Origin: Paenibacillus oleatilyticus
GTDB taxonomy: Bacteria; Bacillota; Bacilli; Paenibacillales; NBRC-103111
Assembly (NCBI RefSeq): GCF_018998565.1
Contig: NZ_JAHNZO010000021.1
Coordinates: forward strand, 1 to 64,000
DNA length: 64,000 bases
Direction: 5' to 3'
Below are positions 32,060 through 40,920 of the stretch, one piece after another. Below the pieces are notes generated by a model. That model saw only the letters and a program-made list of their open reading frames with translations, searched no databases and was not told the origin of the DNA. Positions within the stretch are counted from its first letter, which is position 1; each line of letters opens with the position of its first letter. Position numbers and translations under genes: made by a program.

Positions 32060-33687
32060 GCTCGCTTAAGGAAAGACTGCTGCGGCACAAAAAGTCGATA
32101 GCGGGCACGCAGGAACGCGAGGAAGAAGTCAAAATTCTCGTGGGAGAGGAGCCACCCGGGTCGGCCGAAGAGGACCGGGCGGCTCACGGCGAGAGTAATA
32201 CGGAGTCCGCGGCGGAGCTTGACGAATGGTCGGTTGTAGGCGCGGCCATGGAGCAAACGGAGTGGGGCGATTTCGTTATCCGCCGCCGCACGTATGAATC
32301 GGGGTTTCGTCACGGGATGTATGAGCTTGGCCGTTTATCCTCCTGCGCCGAGGAGCTGTTCGCGTTGCTGGAGCCGGCGGCAGGCAGTGCTGTGTCGAAC
32401 CGATCGGCTGCTCCGTTCCATGAACGGCTGCTTTTTCTGGATACCGAGACGACAGGGCTGGGGCATGGGGCAGGCAACGTGCCGTTCATGGTCGGAGTCG
32501 GATTTTACCAAGGCAATCAATATCATATCGAGCAGATGCTAATCCGGCATCCCGGCGAAGAGTCGGCGATGCTGGCCTATCTCGAGCAAAAGCTTGCTGC
32601 GCATCCGGTGTTAATTTCTTATAACGGCAAATCGTTCGATTGGCCGATTGTCAAAAACCGCTATATCATGAACCGGATGGAGCTGGCCGCCGAGCCCGTG
32701 GGGCACATCGATTTTTTGCATCCGTCTCGCAGCTTATGGAAGCACACGCTGCCCTCCTGCCGACTAGGCAAAGTAGAGGAGGAACGGCTTGGCGTCCAGC
32801 GCGAAGAAGACGTGCCAGGCTCGCTTGCGCCGACGCTCTATTTTCAATATTTGGCCCAGCGCGACCCTTCTGTTTTGGAAGGTGTGTTCGTGCATAATGA
32901 GCTGGACGTGCTGTCGCTGGCGGGCTTGGCCGTTCTTTTTGGCTGCTTGCTGAACGGTTCCTATGATTGGTCCCACGCGAGGTTGTTCGGTTTAGAGGAG
33001 TGCTTTCGGCTCGGCCTGTGGCTCGATAAAATCGGTCGAAGCGGCATGGCTGACACGGTAATGAACGCGCTGACCGAAGAGCTTCTTGTTGCGGACGAGC
33101 TTGCTTCCGAAGAACCTTGCCTGCTGCCGCTTGCGCAATTTTGCAAGCGACGGGGACGCTATACGCAAGCCTGCTCGCTTTGGAGCCGGTATATCGCCCT
33201 GAAGGGCGGCCGTGCGACAGCTTCGCTGGAGCCGTATATCGAGCTGTCCATGTACTATGAACATAAGGAAAAACAGTGGGAGCGCGCTCTAGCCTATGCT
33301 CAGGAAGCGCTTGACCATCTCTGGCGGCGAGATGCCTTGAAGCGGAGCGGAGAGCGCAAATCGTCCGCACTTAGCGGCAACCGTGCGAAGGGAAAAGAGG
33401 AGCGGGAGGAGGATGCCGAAGTCGTCAGCCTGCGCAAGCGAATCGAACGGCTGCGGCGGAAAGCGACGCGTGTTACTGATGCTATTGAGCACGAAATGTC
33501 CGATTCGCTACTGCTGACTAAGTCAAGCGCCCGGACACGGACAAAGCTATCCAGCGGGTCAGCCGGCCAAGCTCGGGCATCAGCTCCGGTGCAGGGGGCA
33601 GCGTCTGCCGTATCCCGCGTTCCTCAATCAACAAGAAAAAGAAAATCCGACCTGTCTGCGGCGGAGCAGCTTTCTATGCCGCTGTAA
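32056..33687 (+). CDS. mrfB: MrfB-type exonuclease (YprB homologue) with TPR-like C-terminus
   Basis: 543 residues, longer than the roughly 410 of B. subtilis YprB. After a charged N-terminus comes an RNase H-like DEDD exonuclease domain: FLDTETTGLG (about 128-137), then SYNGKSFDWPIVKNRY and HNELDVLSL. The C-terminal half is helical with TPR-like repeats, followed by a basic disordered tail of about 100 residues. It overlaps mrfA by ATGA, so the two are translationally coupled. It probably degrades DNA at lesions unwound by MrfA. The long tail accounts for the extra length. Confidence 0.9.
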   Translation: MSSLKERLLRHKKSIAGTQEREEEVKILVGEEPPGSAEEDRAAHGESNTESAAELDEWSVVGAAMEQTEWGDFVIRRRTYESGFRHGMYELGRLSSCAEELFALLEPAAGSAVSNRSAAPFHERLLFLDTETTGLGHGAGNVPFMVGVGFYQGNQYHIEQMLIRHPGEESAMLAYLEQKLAAHPVLISYNGKSFDWPIVKNRYIMNRMELAAEPVGHIDFLHPSRSLWKHTLPSCRLGKVEEERLGVQREEDVPGSLAPTLYFQYLAQRDPSVLEGVFVHNELDVLSLAGLAVLFGCLLNGSYDWSHARLFGLEECFRLGLWLDKIGRSGMADTVMNALTEELLVADELASEEPCLLPLAQFCKRRGRYTQACSLWSRYIALKGGRATASLEPYIELSMYYEHKEKQWERALAYAQEALDHLWRRDALKRSGERKSSALSGNRAKGKEEREEDAEVVSLRKRIERLRRKATRVTDAIEHEMSDSLLLTKSSARTRTKLSSGSAGQARASAPVQGAASAVSRVPQSTRKRKSDLSAAEQLSMPL

Positions 33688-33749
33688 GTATAATTTCGCT
33701 TCGGGGTGGAAATACATGGTAAGATCATGATCCGAAAGGAGCAATGACG

Positions 33750-34559
33750 ATGCCTGAGCTGCCCGAAATGGAAAATTACCGAAAGCTGCTAAGCGAGCGA
33801 ATCATAGGCCGGACTGTGACGGATACCGAAGTAACCAGAGAAAAATCGATTAACGTGACGCCTGAGCGATGGACGCAGGAGCTGATCGGTCAGGCCGTTT
33901 CCCGCATTGACAGGAGAGCGAAGCATCTGCTGTTTTGCTTAACGACAGGCAACGTACTGGTGCTTCATTTAATGCTCGGAGGCATGATGTTTTACGGCAA
34001 GACAGAGGAAAAGCCGGACCGGTCCGTTCAAGTGCGGATCGGCTTTGGAGATCGTCATTTGTTTTTTATCGGGCTGCGGCTCGGTTATTTGCATCTCCAT
34101 GATCCGGGGGAAGTTGATGAGCTGATGAACAAGCTCGGTCCCGAACCGTTCGATCCGGGGCTTACACCTGACCGTTTCGCCGAACGTCTGTGCGCCAAAG
34201 CGGGTACGCTTAAAAGCAACCTTGTCGATCAAAGCGTCTTTGCGGGAATCGGCAACTGTTATAGCGATGAAATCTGCTATCATGCGGGTCTCCTGCCGTC
34301 CCGGCGTCCGAGCGGGCTGTCTGATGAAGAGGTTCACCGGTTATACCGCTCCATGCGGGAAGTGCTGACGGAAGCGACGCAGGGCGGCGGGTACATGGAA
34401 ATGCCGCTATTCGTCGGCGATGCGCTTACGGGCGGCTTCGACAGCCGCTGCCGGGTTTACGACCGCGAAGGAGAACCGTGCTTGCGCTGCGGTAGCCCGA
34501 TTGCCAGACGCGACGTTTCGTCCAAGAAATCGTTTTGCTGTCCTGTCTGTCAGGGGTGA
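33750..34559 (+). CDS. Fpg/Nei family DNA glycosylase (MutM paralogue)
   Basis: 269 residues from ATG 33750, which gives the mature N-terminus P2-E3-L-P-E essential for beta-elimination catalysis; AAAGGAG is 8 bases upstream. The H2TH segment VFAGIGNCYSDEICYHAGLLP-type motif and the Cys4 zinc finger (CLRC...CPVC) are intact. The zinc-finger hairpin reads SKKSF where MutM has GRxTF, so the phosphate-contacting Arg is Lys. This is therefore probably not the main MutM, which in Bacillus lies beside polA. It starts a run with endonuclease IV, the next enzyme of base excision repair. Confidence 0.85.
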   Translation: MPELPEMENYRKLLSERIIGRTVTDTEVTREKSINVTPERWTQELIGQAVSRIDRRAKHLLFCLTTGNVLVLHLMLGGMMFYGKTEEKPDRSVQVRIGFGDRHLFFIGLRLGYLHLHDPGEVDELMNKLGPEPFDPGLTPDRFAERLCAKAGTLKSNLVDQSVFAGIGNCYSDEICYHAGLLPSRRPSGLSDEEVHRLYRSMREVLTEATQGGGYMEMPLFVGDALTGGFDSRCRVYDREGEPCLRCGSPIARRDVSSKKSFCCPVCQG

Positions 34560-34572
34560 GGGGGCGTTGACC

Positions 34573-35421
34573 ATGCGTTTCGGCTGTCATATCAGTATTC
34601 GGGGCGGTTATGCGGAAGCGGCAAAGACGGCGGTAAAGCTTGGAGCCCAGTCGTTTCAATATTTCCCCAAAAATCCGCGAAGCCTGACCGTAAAGTCGTT
34701 CAACCGCCAGGACGCCGAGCAGTGCGCCCGGTTTTGCCGCGAGCACGGCCTGCTCAGCATCGCTCACACTCCTTATCCGACGAATCTTGCTGTAGGTCCG
34801 GGCGAGCTGCGCCAGGCGACGATCGCCTCGCTTCGCAACGATCTTGAGATTGCTGACGCGTGCGGTTCGGTCGGTGTCGTGGTCCATTTTGGCAAATATA
34901 AAGGGGAAGACCCGTTACAAGGCTATAAAAATATTATACAATGTATGAATGAAGCGCTTGCCGGCTATACGGGCCGTTCGCTGCTGCTGATCGAGAATCA
35001 GGCGGGCGAAGGGACCTCCATGGGGACGACGCTTGAGGAGCTCGTGCAAGTGCGGAATCTTTGCGCTTTTCCGGGACTTGTCGGCTTTTGCCTCGACACG
35101 TGTCATGCTTTTGCCTCGGGCTTGTGGCCCTCCTCCAAAGACGGATGGCCGGAGCTGGAGCGGCATGCGGCGGCGACCGGTTATTTGCAGCACCTCCGGG
35201 CGATTCATCTGAACGATTCCGTGTATCCGCGAGGCGCGCATAAAGATCGGCATGCCATGATCGGCCGGGGCGAAATCGGGGAAGCCAGGTTCGCTTCGCT
35301 GCTGCGCTCGACTGTGCTCAAGTCGATGCCCGACCTTCCGGCGGTGCTGGAAACGCCTGTCCTGCGAGGGAGCACGCACGCTTCGGAAATTCGATACGTC
35401 AAGGAGCTGAGCGAAGGGTGA
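34573..35421 (+). CDS. nfo: Endonuclease IV (AP endonuclease)
   Basis: 282 residues, a TIM barrel with trinuclear zinc ligands: HTPYP, VVHFGKY, LLIENQAG, FCLDTCHAF, RAIHLND, GAHKDRH, GRGEIG and VLETP. It cleaves 5' of abasic sites and removes 3' blocking groups. A purine-rich ribosome site (GGGGTGAGGGGGC) precedes ATG 34573, 13 bp after the glycosylase stop. It follows a DNA glycosylase, so lesion removal and strand cleavage are encoded together. Confidence 0.93.
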   Translation: MRFGCHISIRGGYAEAAKTAVKLGAQSFQYFPKNPRSLTVKSFNRQDAEQCARFCREHGLLSIAHTPYPTNLAVGPGELRQATIASLRNDLEIADACGSVGVVVHFGKYKGEDPLQGYKNIIQCMNEALAGYTGRSLLLIENQAGEGTSMGTTLEELVQVRNLCAFPGLVGFCLDTCHAFASGLWPSSKDGWPELERHAAATGYLQHLRAIHLNDSVYPRGAHKDRHAMIGRGEIGEARFASLLRSTVLKSMPDLPAVLETPVLRGSTHASEIRYVKELSEG

Positions 35422-35759
35422 TTCACGTTTATTTGGACGATTATCGCGCTTGTCCCAAAGGCTTCGTACCTGCCCGTACCGCGGACGAATGCTTGCTGCT
35501 GCTGCAGGAGTGCGAAGTGGACGTGCTTTCGCTCGACTACGACTTGGGCTGGGGACAGCCCAACGGACTGGAGTTGGTCCGGGCGATGGCAAGCGCCGGT
35601 TTATTTCCGCAGCGCATTTATTTGCATACGTCGAGCGATGCGGGCCGTCAGCAGATGTTTCAATTGCTGTACGCGAGCAAGCCGGAGCACGTCCGGCTGA
35701 CGAACGGTCCGATGCCTCCCGCGCTGCTTATGGAAATTTCTGAAACTGTAAAAGAATAG
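35418..35759 (+). CDS. Receiver-like protein, cyclic-phosphate-processing (cpREC) type
   Basis: 113 residues from GTG 35418, overlapping the nfo stop (GTGA). The fold is receiver-like: acidic pair in VYLDDYRACPKG at the N-terminus, the central acidic strand VLSLDYDLGWG, and YLHTSSDAG. This resembles the small cpREC family rather than a classical response regulator, as there is no output domain or partner kinase. A role in RNA or nucleotide end processing has been proposed for this family; here it is only inferred from sequence and from its place after nfo. Confidence 0.72.
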   Translation: MIHVYLDDYRACPKGFVPARTADECLLLLQECEVDVLSLDYDLGWGQPNGLELVRAMASAGLFPQRIYLHTSSDAGRQQMFQLLYASKPEHVRLTNGPMPPALLMEISETVKE

Positions 35760-35772
35760 GTTGTGGTTCAAC

Positions 35773-36546
35773 ATGACGATGGTCTTATCCTTGCAAGATA
35801 TTCATTTTATTCGCGAAGACCGGCATATTTTGTCCGGGGTCCATATCGATATTCGTCAAGGGGAGCATTGGGTCGTGCTCGGCCGGAACGGTTCGGGCAA
35901 AACGACGGTTCTGGAGCTGATGAACGGCTACGAGTTCCCGACCCGGGGCAAAGTGCAAGTGCTCGGCAATACATACGGACAATGCGACGTCCGCGAAGTC
36001 CGCAAGCAGATCGGTTATATCAGCCAATCGCTGTATGAGAAATTAAATGCCGGGGACCCGGTGTGGGAAGTGATTGCCACGGGCGAATTCGGTTACTTGC
36101 GTTTTTATGAAGAAATTCCGCAGTCCGTCCGCGAGAAGGCGATCGCCATGCTGGACAAGGTGAAGCTTGCCCATTTGGCCAATCAGCCTCTTGGTACGCT
36201 GTCGCAAGGCGAGCGGAAGAAAGTGATGCTGGCGCGTGCTCTGATGACAAATCCGTCTATTCTCATTATGGATGAGCCATGTTCGGGCCTCGACTTATAT
36301 GAGCGCGAGCGGCTGCTGGAAAATATCAACGTGCTCGGCGGCCAGCAAATGACGGTCATTTATGTCACGCATCACATCGAAGAGATCGTTCCGCTTTTCA
36401 CGCACGTGGTGCTGATCGAGCAGGGGCGAATTATTGCTTCCGGCGCGAAGCGGGACGTGTTGACCGAGGAAAATCTGGCAAAGGCGTATCAAGTGCCGAT
36501 TCGGATCGAATGGTCCGGAGACCGGCCTTGGATTAAGGTGCTGTGA
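35773..36546 (+). CDS. ABC transporter ATP-binding protein (YlmA-like)
   Basis: 257 residues. Walker A GRNGSGKTT, Q-loop YISQSL, signature TLSQGERKKVMLARAL, Walker B ILIMDEPCSGLD and the switch His in VTHHIEEI are present. No permease gene is adjacent, as with the soluble YlmA type, so a partner is encoded elsewhere or the protein is not a transporter. The ATG at 35773 has only a weak ribosome site (TAGG). It ends in TGATG overlap with the next gene. Confidence 0.9.
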   Translation: MTMVLSLQDIHFIREDRHILSGVHIDIRQGEHWVVLGRNGSGKTTVLELMNGYEFPTRGKVQVLGNTYGQCDVREVRKQIGYISQSLYEKLNAGDPVWEVIATGEFGYLRFYEEIPQSVREKAIAMLDKVKLAHLANQPLGTLSQGERKKVMLARALMTNPSILIMDEPCSGLDLYERERLLENINVLGGQQMTVIYVTHHIEEIVPLFTHVVLIEQGRIIASGAKRDVLTEENLAKAYQVPIRIEWSGDRPWIKVL

Positions 36547-37583
36547 TGAACGACTCGACATTTATCGGCACGTCCAACCGGGGATTTGCCCAGCAGGCGC
36601 AAGAAGAGCTCCGGCGTCTGTTGGATCAGTCTGTTAAATTCGAATGGCTGGTTCCGGGCGAAGTGTTTGTCTTTACATCCGAATTTGAGCGCAGCGATAC
36701 GATTGGCCGCATCCTGGCACAGGAGCCCGTATTTCTGAGGCATATGCAGCCGGTCGATCTGGCGCAATCGTGGGACGGTACTTTCGATCATGCGATTCAC
36801 CATATTCATGAGATGCTGGTCGATGCAGGAGCATCGCTGAAGCAGATGAACGTAGCGGTACAAGCCAGAAAAGCGGAAGGGGAAGCCTTAGCGAACTTAT
36901 CCTTGCCGACTGTGCGCTCTTCCGTTGAAGAGATGCTGGCAACAGTTTTCGAGGCAACTCCGGTATCGCGCGATGCGGACCTGATCCTTTCTCTGTATTT
37001 TACGGAAACTAAGCTGTATTTCGGCTTGTCCCGCCCGCAGGACAATTTGTCCGATTGGTCCGGCGGAGCCATCCGTTTCCGCAAGGAGGAGGGACAAGTG
37101 TCGCGAGCCAAGTTCAAGCTGTTGGAGGCAGAGCAGGCCTTCGGCTTGGATTTGTCCCAGTACCGGTCGGCTCTCGATATCGGCGCGGCGCCGGGAGGAT
37201 GGACGTCGCTGCTGCTGGAGCGCGGACTACGGGTAACTGCGGTTGACCCGGCCAAGCTGGATGCGACGTTGCTGCGTCATCCGCAGCTTACGTATTTTCA
37301 GAAAAAGGCGGATGAGGTTTCGTTTGCGGCAAATGCATTCGACCTGCTCGTTTGCGACATGAGCTGGAGCCACCGGCAAATGGCCAAGCTTGTCCGGGGG
37401 CTGTTAGGCGCACTGCAGCCGGGCGGAACGGCTGTTATCACGGTGAAGCTGATGCACAAGAAGGCGTTTCAAACGATTCGCGAAGTGGTGAGCGATCTGG
37501 CTCCGGAGCTGGAGCTTCAGCAAGCGAAGCAGCTTTTTCACAACCGCGAGGAGCTGACGCTGTTTTTGATGAAGCAAGTGTGA
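36546..37583 (+). CDS. RlmM/RrmJ-like SAM-dependent 2'-O-methyltransferase
   Basis: 345 residues with an N-terminal THUMP-like half and a C-terminal Rossmann domain (LDIGAAPGGWTSLLLERG). The K-D-K-E catalytic tetrad of the FtsJ/RlmM group can be placed in RAKFKLLEAE, VCDMSWS, ITVKLM and NREELTLF. Relatives methylate the 2'-OH of C2498 of 23S rRNA; the target here is inferred. I chose the ATG at 36546, with AAGGTG about 5 bases upstream. Confidence 0.85.
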   Translation: MNDSTFIGTSNRGFAQQAQEELRRLLDQSVKFEWLVPGEVFVFTSEFERSDTIGRILAQEPVFLRHMQPVDLAQSWDGTFDHAIHHIHEMLVDAGASLKQMNVAVQARKAEGEALANLSLPTVRSSVEEMLATVFEATPVSRDADLILSLYFTETKLYFGLSRPQDNLSDWSGGAIRFRKEEGQVSRAKFKLLEAEQAFGLDLSQYRSALDIGAAPGGWTSLLLERGLRVTAVDPAKLDATLLRHPQLTYFQKKADEVSFAANAFDLLVCDMSWSHRQMAKLVRGLLGALQPGGTAVITVKLMHKKAFQTIREVVSDLAPELELQQAKQLFHNREELTLFLMKQV

Positions 37584-37623
37584 CCGGCTTTTCTGGCAAT
37601 GCGAGCCGAAAGGAGTGTTGCGA

Positions 37624-38256
37624 ATGTCCGATGCGATTTTTTGGAACGAGTTGTTTTCCAAGCTCAGACCGGAGCAGGTCAAGTACGATATGTGGCTTGA
37701 GCCGTTCATCGGAGGCCTTGATTCGTCCGGGACCGGTCCCATATTGGATCTCGGTTGCGGCGCCGGGAACGATACGCTGTATTTAACGGAAAAAGGTTAC
37801 TCCGTCATCGCTTGCGACCGTTCGGATGAAGCGCTGGCGCTGGTACAAGAGCTTGTGCCACAGGTTAAAACGGAGCGGCTTGATTTGCTTCAGCCGCTGC
37901 CGTTCCCGGACGGTTCGGCGCGGGCTGTGGTGGCCGATTTAAGTCTCCATTACTTCTCATGGAGCGATACGAAGCGAATCGTCGCAGACATTTCCCGGGT
38001 GCTTCGGCCGGGCGGGCAGCTTTGGTGCCGGGTCAATTCGACGAGGGACTTCGAATACGGCGCAGGACAAGGAATGCCGATCGAGCCGAATTATTACGAG
38101 CTGGACGGGAAGCGCAAGCGTTTTTTCGATAGTCCGCAGTTGGAACAACTGTTTCAGGAATGGCATGTCTCGTTTTTACAGGAGCAAACTATGGACCGCT
38201 ATGACAAGCCGAAGGTCGTCTGGGTATTGGCGGCAACTAGGCCAGAATTTTGTTAG
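37624..38256 (+). CDS. Class I SAM-dependent methyltransferase (Methyltransf_11 type)
   Basis: 210 residues from ATG 37624 (AAAGGAG 8 bases upstream). Motif I LDLGCGAGNDTLYL, the acidic residue in VIACDRSDEAL, DLSLHYFSW and the post-motif VLRPGGQLWCRV give the small-molecule methyltransferase fold. The C-terminus has no extra domain. Substrate unknown. It is probably the last gene of the mrfA-to-methyltransferase strand run before the pilus operon. Confidence 0.88.
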   Translation: MSDAIFWNELFSKLRPEQVKYDMWLEPFIGGLDSSGTGPILDLGCGAGNDTLYLTEKGYSVIACDRSDEALALVQELVPQVKTERLDLLQPLPFPDGSARAVVADLSLHYFSWSDTKRIVADISRVLRPGGQLWCRVNSTRDFEYGAGQGMPIEPNYYELDGKRKRFFDSPQLEQLFQEWHVSFLQEQTMDRYDKPKVVWVLAATRPEFC

Positions 38257-38328
38257 ACGGCCATACAACGGCGCGATGCGGAAGTTTAGTTAGATGGCAG
38301 GCGGAAATTTAATTTTTGCCCCGGACTC

Positions 38329-38356
38329 TTGCGCTTCCCATTTTTTATGCTATAAT
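38329..38356 (+). promoter_or_regulatory. Promoter of the Tad pilus operon
   Basis: TTGCGC (38329-38334), 16 bases, TATAAT (38351-38356) with the extended element TGC just before it. The start would fall near 38362, about 195 bases before the first gene. It is the only good promoter seen before the 11.5-kb operon. Confidence 0.7.
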
Positions 38357-38385
38357 ACGGTTAATTGCATATTTACAAAAGCGGA

Positions 38386-38432
38386 AGCACCGCTGACTTA
38401 GGAATGGTTTTCCTGTCAGTGTGTGCTTTTTT
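38386..38432 (+). terminator. Leader terminator (possible attenuator) of the Tad operon
   Basis: AGCACCGCTGAC pairs with GTCAGTGTGTGCT over 12 bp with one bulged T. An inner AGGA/TCCT helix extends it and TTTTTT follows. It lies 25 bases after the predicted transcription start, so it acts on the operon's own leader rather than on the gene before. Confidence 0.8.
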
Positions 38433-38555
38433 GTGTTTCTAAGGGGGGAATTTGAGAGCGTGTGATCAATGAAGCACAGGGAAGAAGTATCGAGGTAAAA
38501 GGAGATACCGCAGGAATAAGCTTGGGGCGCAAATACGATGGAGGGGGTGCCGCGG

Positions 38556-39668
38556 GTGGCTAAAATTATGCTGGTACTGTTGGACGAAGATGTGTATTTT
38601 GGCGAGATGCTGTCCGCCTACGTCCGTTCGTCCGAATATGCGGAGCGGTTCAGTATACGCGTGTTTACGTCGATAGACGAAGGAGTCCGGTTTGTAGAAC
38701 AAAACAAAGAATCGCTGATTATTATGGTTCACGAATCGCTTACGCCGCTGCCTGACGCCGTATTCGGGCTAAAACCGGGATGTACGGTTGTGATCAGCGA
38801 TTCGGCGAGAGAGGGCGGACTGCTCGAATATCCGGTTATGTTCAAATACCAGCCGCTGGACAGGCTGTTATCGGGCATTACCGCGCATTACAACGAATTT
38901 TGCGCAGGCGAGCCGCTGCGGGGAAACCGGGGAGCAAAGACGGTCGCCGTTTATGCGGGCGTCGGCGGAGCGGGCAAAACAGTAACGGCGGTTCATTTGG
39001 CGTACCAGCTTGCCCAGCAGGGGGAACGTGTCTTCTGTTTGGGATTAGAGCTGCTCCCATCCCGTGCTTGGTATGTCCAGGCAGGAGCGGAGGAAATGGA
39101 GTCGTTTTCCCAGCTTTTATACTATGCCAAGACGGCCCCAGCGCTTATTTCTTCCAAGCTGGAAGGGCTCAAAAGGAAACATCCCGACTGCAAGTTCGAC
39201 TACGTTCCTCCGTCGATGCACCTGAAAGAGTTGGCGGAGATGGAGGCGTCCGATCTGAAGCACATTTTACAAGGGATCGAAGCCACAGGGATGTACGACC
39301 GTATCGTCATCGATTTGGACTCGGCGCTGCATGCTGTGACAAGGGAGGCGATTCAAGGGGCTGACCTCGTTTTATGGCTGCTGCTGGACAACTGCGTACA
39401 TTTGAGCAAAAACGCCGAGCTCTTAAGAAGCTGGACTGCCGGGGAGCGAACGACAGACTGGCTGCATCGGGTGCGGTTCGTACATAACAAAAATGCCGGA
39501 CAGACGGTGAACCGATTCGAAACGTACGGATTTGCGCATCGCAGTGAGTTGCCTTACGTCCCCGAATGGAAAGGTGTTGGGCGAGTGGAGGACATGATGT
39601 CGTCAGCCTTTGCCTTGGCCGCTGCCGGTTTGGTTCGAGCCGACGGGGAAGGATCGCGGTACAGATGA
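38556..39668 (+). CDS. TadZ/CpaE-like pilus localisation ATPase
   Basis: 370 residues from GTG 38556 (GGAGGGGG 8 bases upstream). The N-terminal 120 residues look like a degenerate receiver domain (MLVLLDEDVYFGEML). A ParA/MinD-like domain follows with GVGGAGKT in place of the deviant Walker A KGGxGKT, so the signature Lys is Val. It ends YDRIVIDLDSAL. TadZ proteins place the pilus machine in the cell, and many are poor ATPases, which fits. It overlaps the ATPase gene by ATGA. Confidence 0.85.
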   Translation: MAKIMLVLLDEDVYFGEMLSAYVRSSEYAERFSIRVFTSIDEGVRFVEQNKESLIIMVHESLTPLPDAVFGLKPGCTVVISDSAREGGLLEYPVMFKYQPLDRLLSGITAHYNEFCAGEPLRGNRGAKTVAVYAGVGGAGKTVTAVHLAYQLAQQGERVFCLGLELLPSRAWYVQAGAEEMESFSQLLYYAKTAPALISSKLEGLKRKHPDCKFDYVPPSMHLKELAEMEASDLKHILQGIEATGMYDRIVIDLDSALHAVTREAIQGADLVLWLLLDNCVHLSKNAELLRSWTAGERTTDWLHRVRFVHNKNAGQTVNRFETYGFAHRSELPYVPEWKGVGRVEDMMSSAFALAAAGLVRADGEGSRYR

Positions 39669-40885
39669 AGGACGTCGCCGTAAAGCAACTGATTAAACAG
39701 CGCGTACAGGACAGCTTGGATTATGGAAACGCCTTGTCGGACGAGCAGTTGATGGAGCAGATTGAGCAAATCGTGTTTGCTTACTCCAGAGAATCATTTT
39801 TGACCGCGGGGCAAAAGCAGACGTTGGTTCAAGAGGTGTTTCACTCGTTCCGCGGTTTGGACGTACTCCAGCCGCTCGTCGACGATCGGACGATTACTGA
39901 AATTATGATCAATTCCCATGACCAGATCTTCGTTGAAAAAGACGGCCGCGTGCTGGAGACGGAGATCCGATTTGAAAGCAGGGAGAAGCTGGAAGATACG
40001 ATTCAAGCGATCGTCGGCCGGGTCAACCGGATTGTGAACGAGTCGACTCCGATCGTCGACGCACGGCTTGCGGACGGCTCCCGCGTCAATGTCGTCCTGC
40101 CGCCGATTGCGTTGAAAGGCCCGGCGATGACGATCCGGAAATTTCCGGAACACCCGATGACGTTGGACGATCTGATTGCACGTCAGGCCCTTACGCGCGA
40201 AGCGGCGGAGCAGCTTATCCGCTTCGTCAAGGCAAAATACAATTTATTTATCGGAGGGGGGACAGGCTCGGGGAAAACGACATTTCTCAATGCTCTGGGA
40301 CAATATATTCCGCCGGACGAACGTGTCATCACGATCGAAGATTCGGCCGAGCTGCAAATTCGCGGCGTGCCAAACCTCGTCAGCCTCGAAACTCGCAATG
40401 CCAATACGGAAGGAAAGGGCGGGATTACGATTCGAGATTTGATCCGCTCATCGCTGCGGATGCGGCCGAATCGCATCATTGTCGGAGAGGTCCGGGGCGC
40501 GGAAGTCTTGGATATGCTGCAGGCGATGAATACCGGTCATGATGGAGCGTTATCGACCGGCCATGCCAATTCGGTTCAGGATATGCTGAGTCGTTTAGAG
40601 ACGATGGTATTAAGCGGGGCCAGCCTGCCGGTTGAAGTCGTGCGCAAACAAATCGCATCGGCGATCGACATAATGATCCACTTGACCCGTCTTCGCGACC
40701 GTTCCAGACGGGTGACGGAAATTACCGAAGTTATCGGGGTCAACGAAGGGGAGGTGAAGCTTAATCCGCTTTTCCGGTTCGTGGAGACGGGCGAAACGGC
40801 GGAAGGCAAAGTAATCGGGCAGCTTGAGTCTACCGGGAATGCCCTAGAAGGGACTTGGAAGCTCGAGATGGCAGGCTTGATCTAA
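39665..40885 (+). CDS. CpaF/TadA secretion ATPase
   Basis: 406 residues from ATG 39665, overlapping the preceding stop. It is a hexameric traffic ATPase: N-terminal domain with ITEIMINSHDQIFVE, then Walker A GGGTGSGKTTFLNALG (about 197-212), the Asp box ITIEDSAELQI, Walker B-type RIIVGEVRGAE and the His box STGHANS. It powers Flp pilus assembly with TadB and TadC. Confidence 0.95.
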   Translation: MKDVAVKQLIKQRVQDSLDYGNALSDEQLMEQIEQIVFAYSRESFLTAGQKQTLVQEVFHSFRGLDVLQPLVDDRTITEIMINSHDQIFVEKDGRVLETEIRFESREKLEDTIQAIVGRVNRIVNESTPIVDARLADGSRVNVVLPPIALKGPAMTIRKFPEHPMTLDDLIARQALTREAAEQLIRFVKAKYNLFIGGGTGSGKTTFLNALGQYIPPDERVITIEDSAELQIRGVPNLVSLETRNANTEGKGGITIRDLIRSSLRMRPNRIIVGEVRGAEVLDMLQAMNTGHDGALSTGHANSVQDMLSRLETMVLSGASLPVEVVRKQIASAIDIMIHLTRLRDRSRRVTEITEVIGVNEGEVKLNPLFRFVETGETAEGKVIGQLESTGNALEGTWKLEMAGLI

Positions 40886-40920
40886 CAAAACGATGGCAGG
40901 AAAGGGGGAGGATATCAAAC

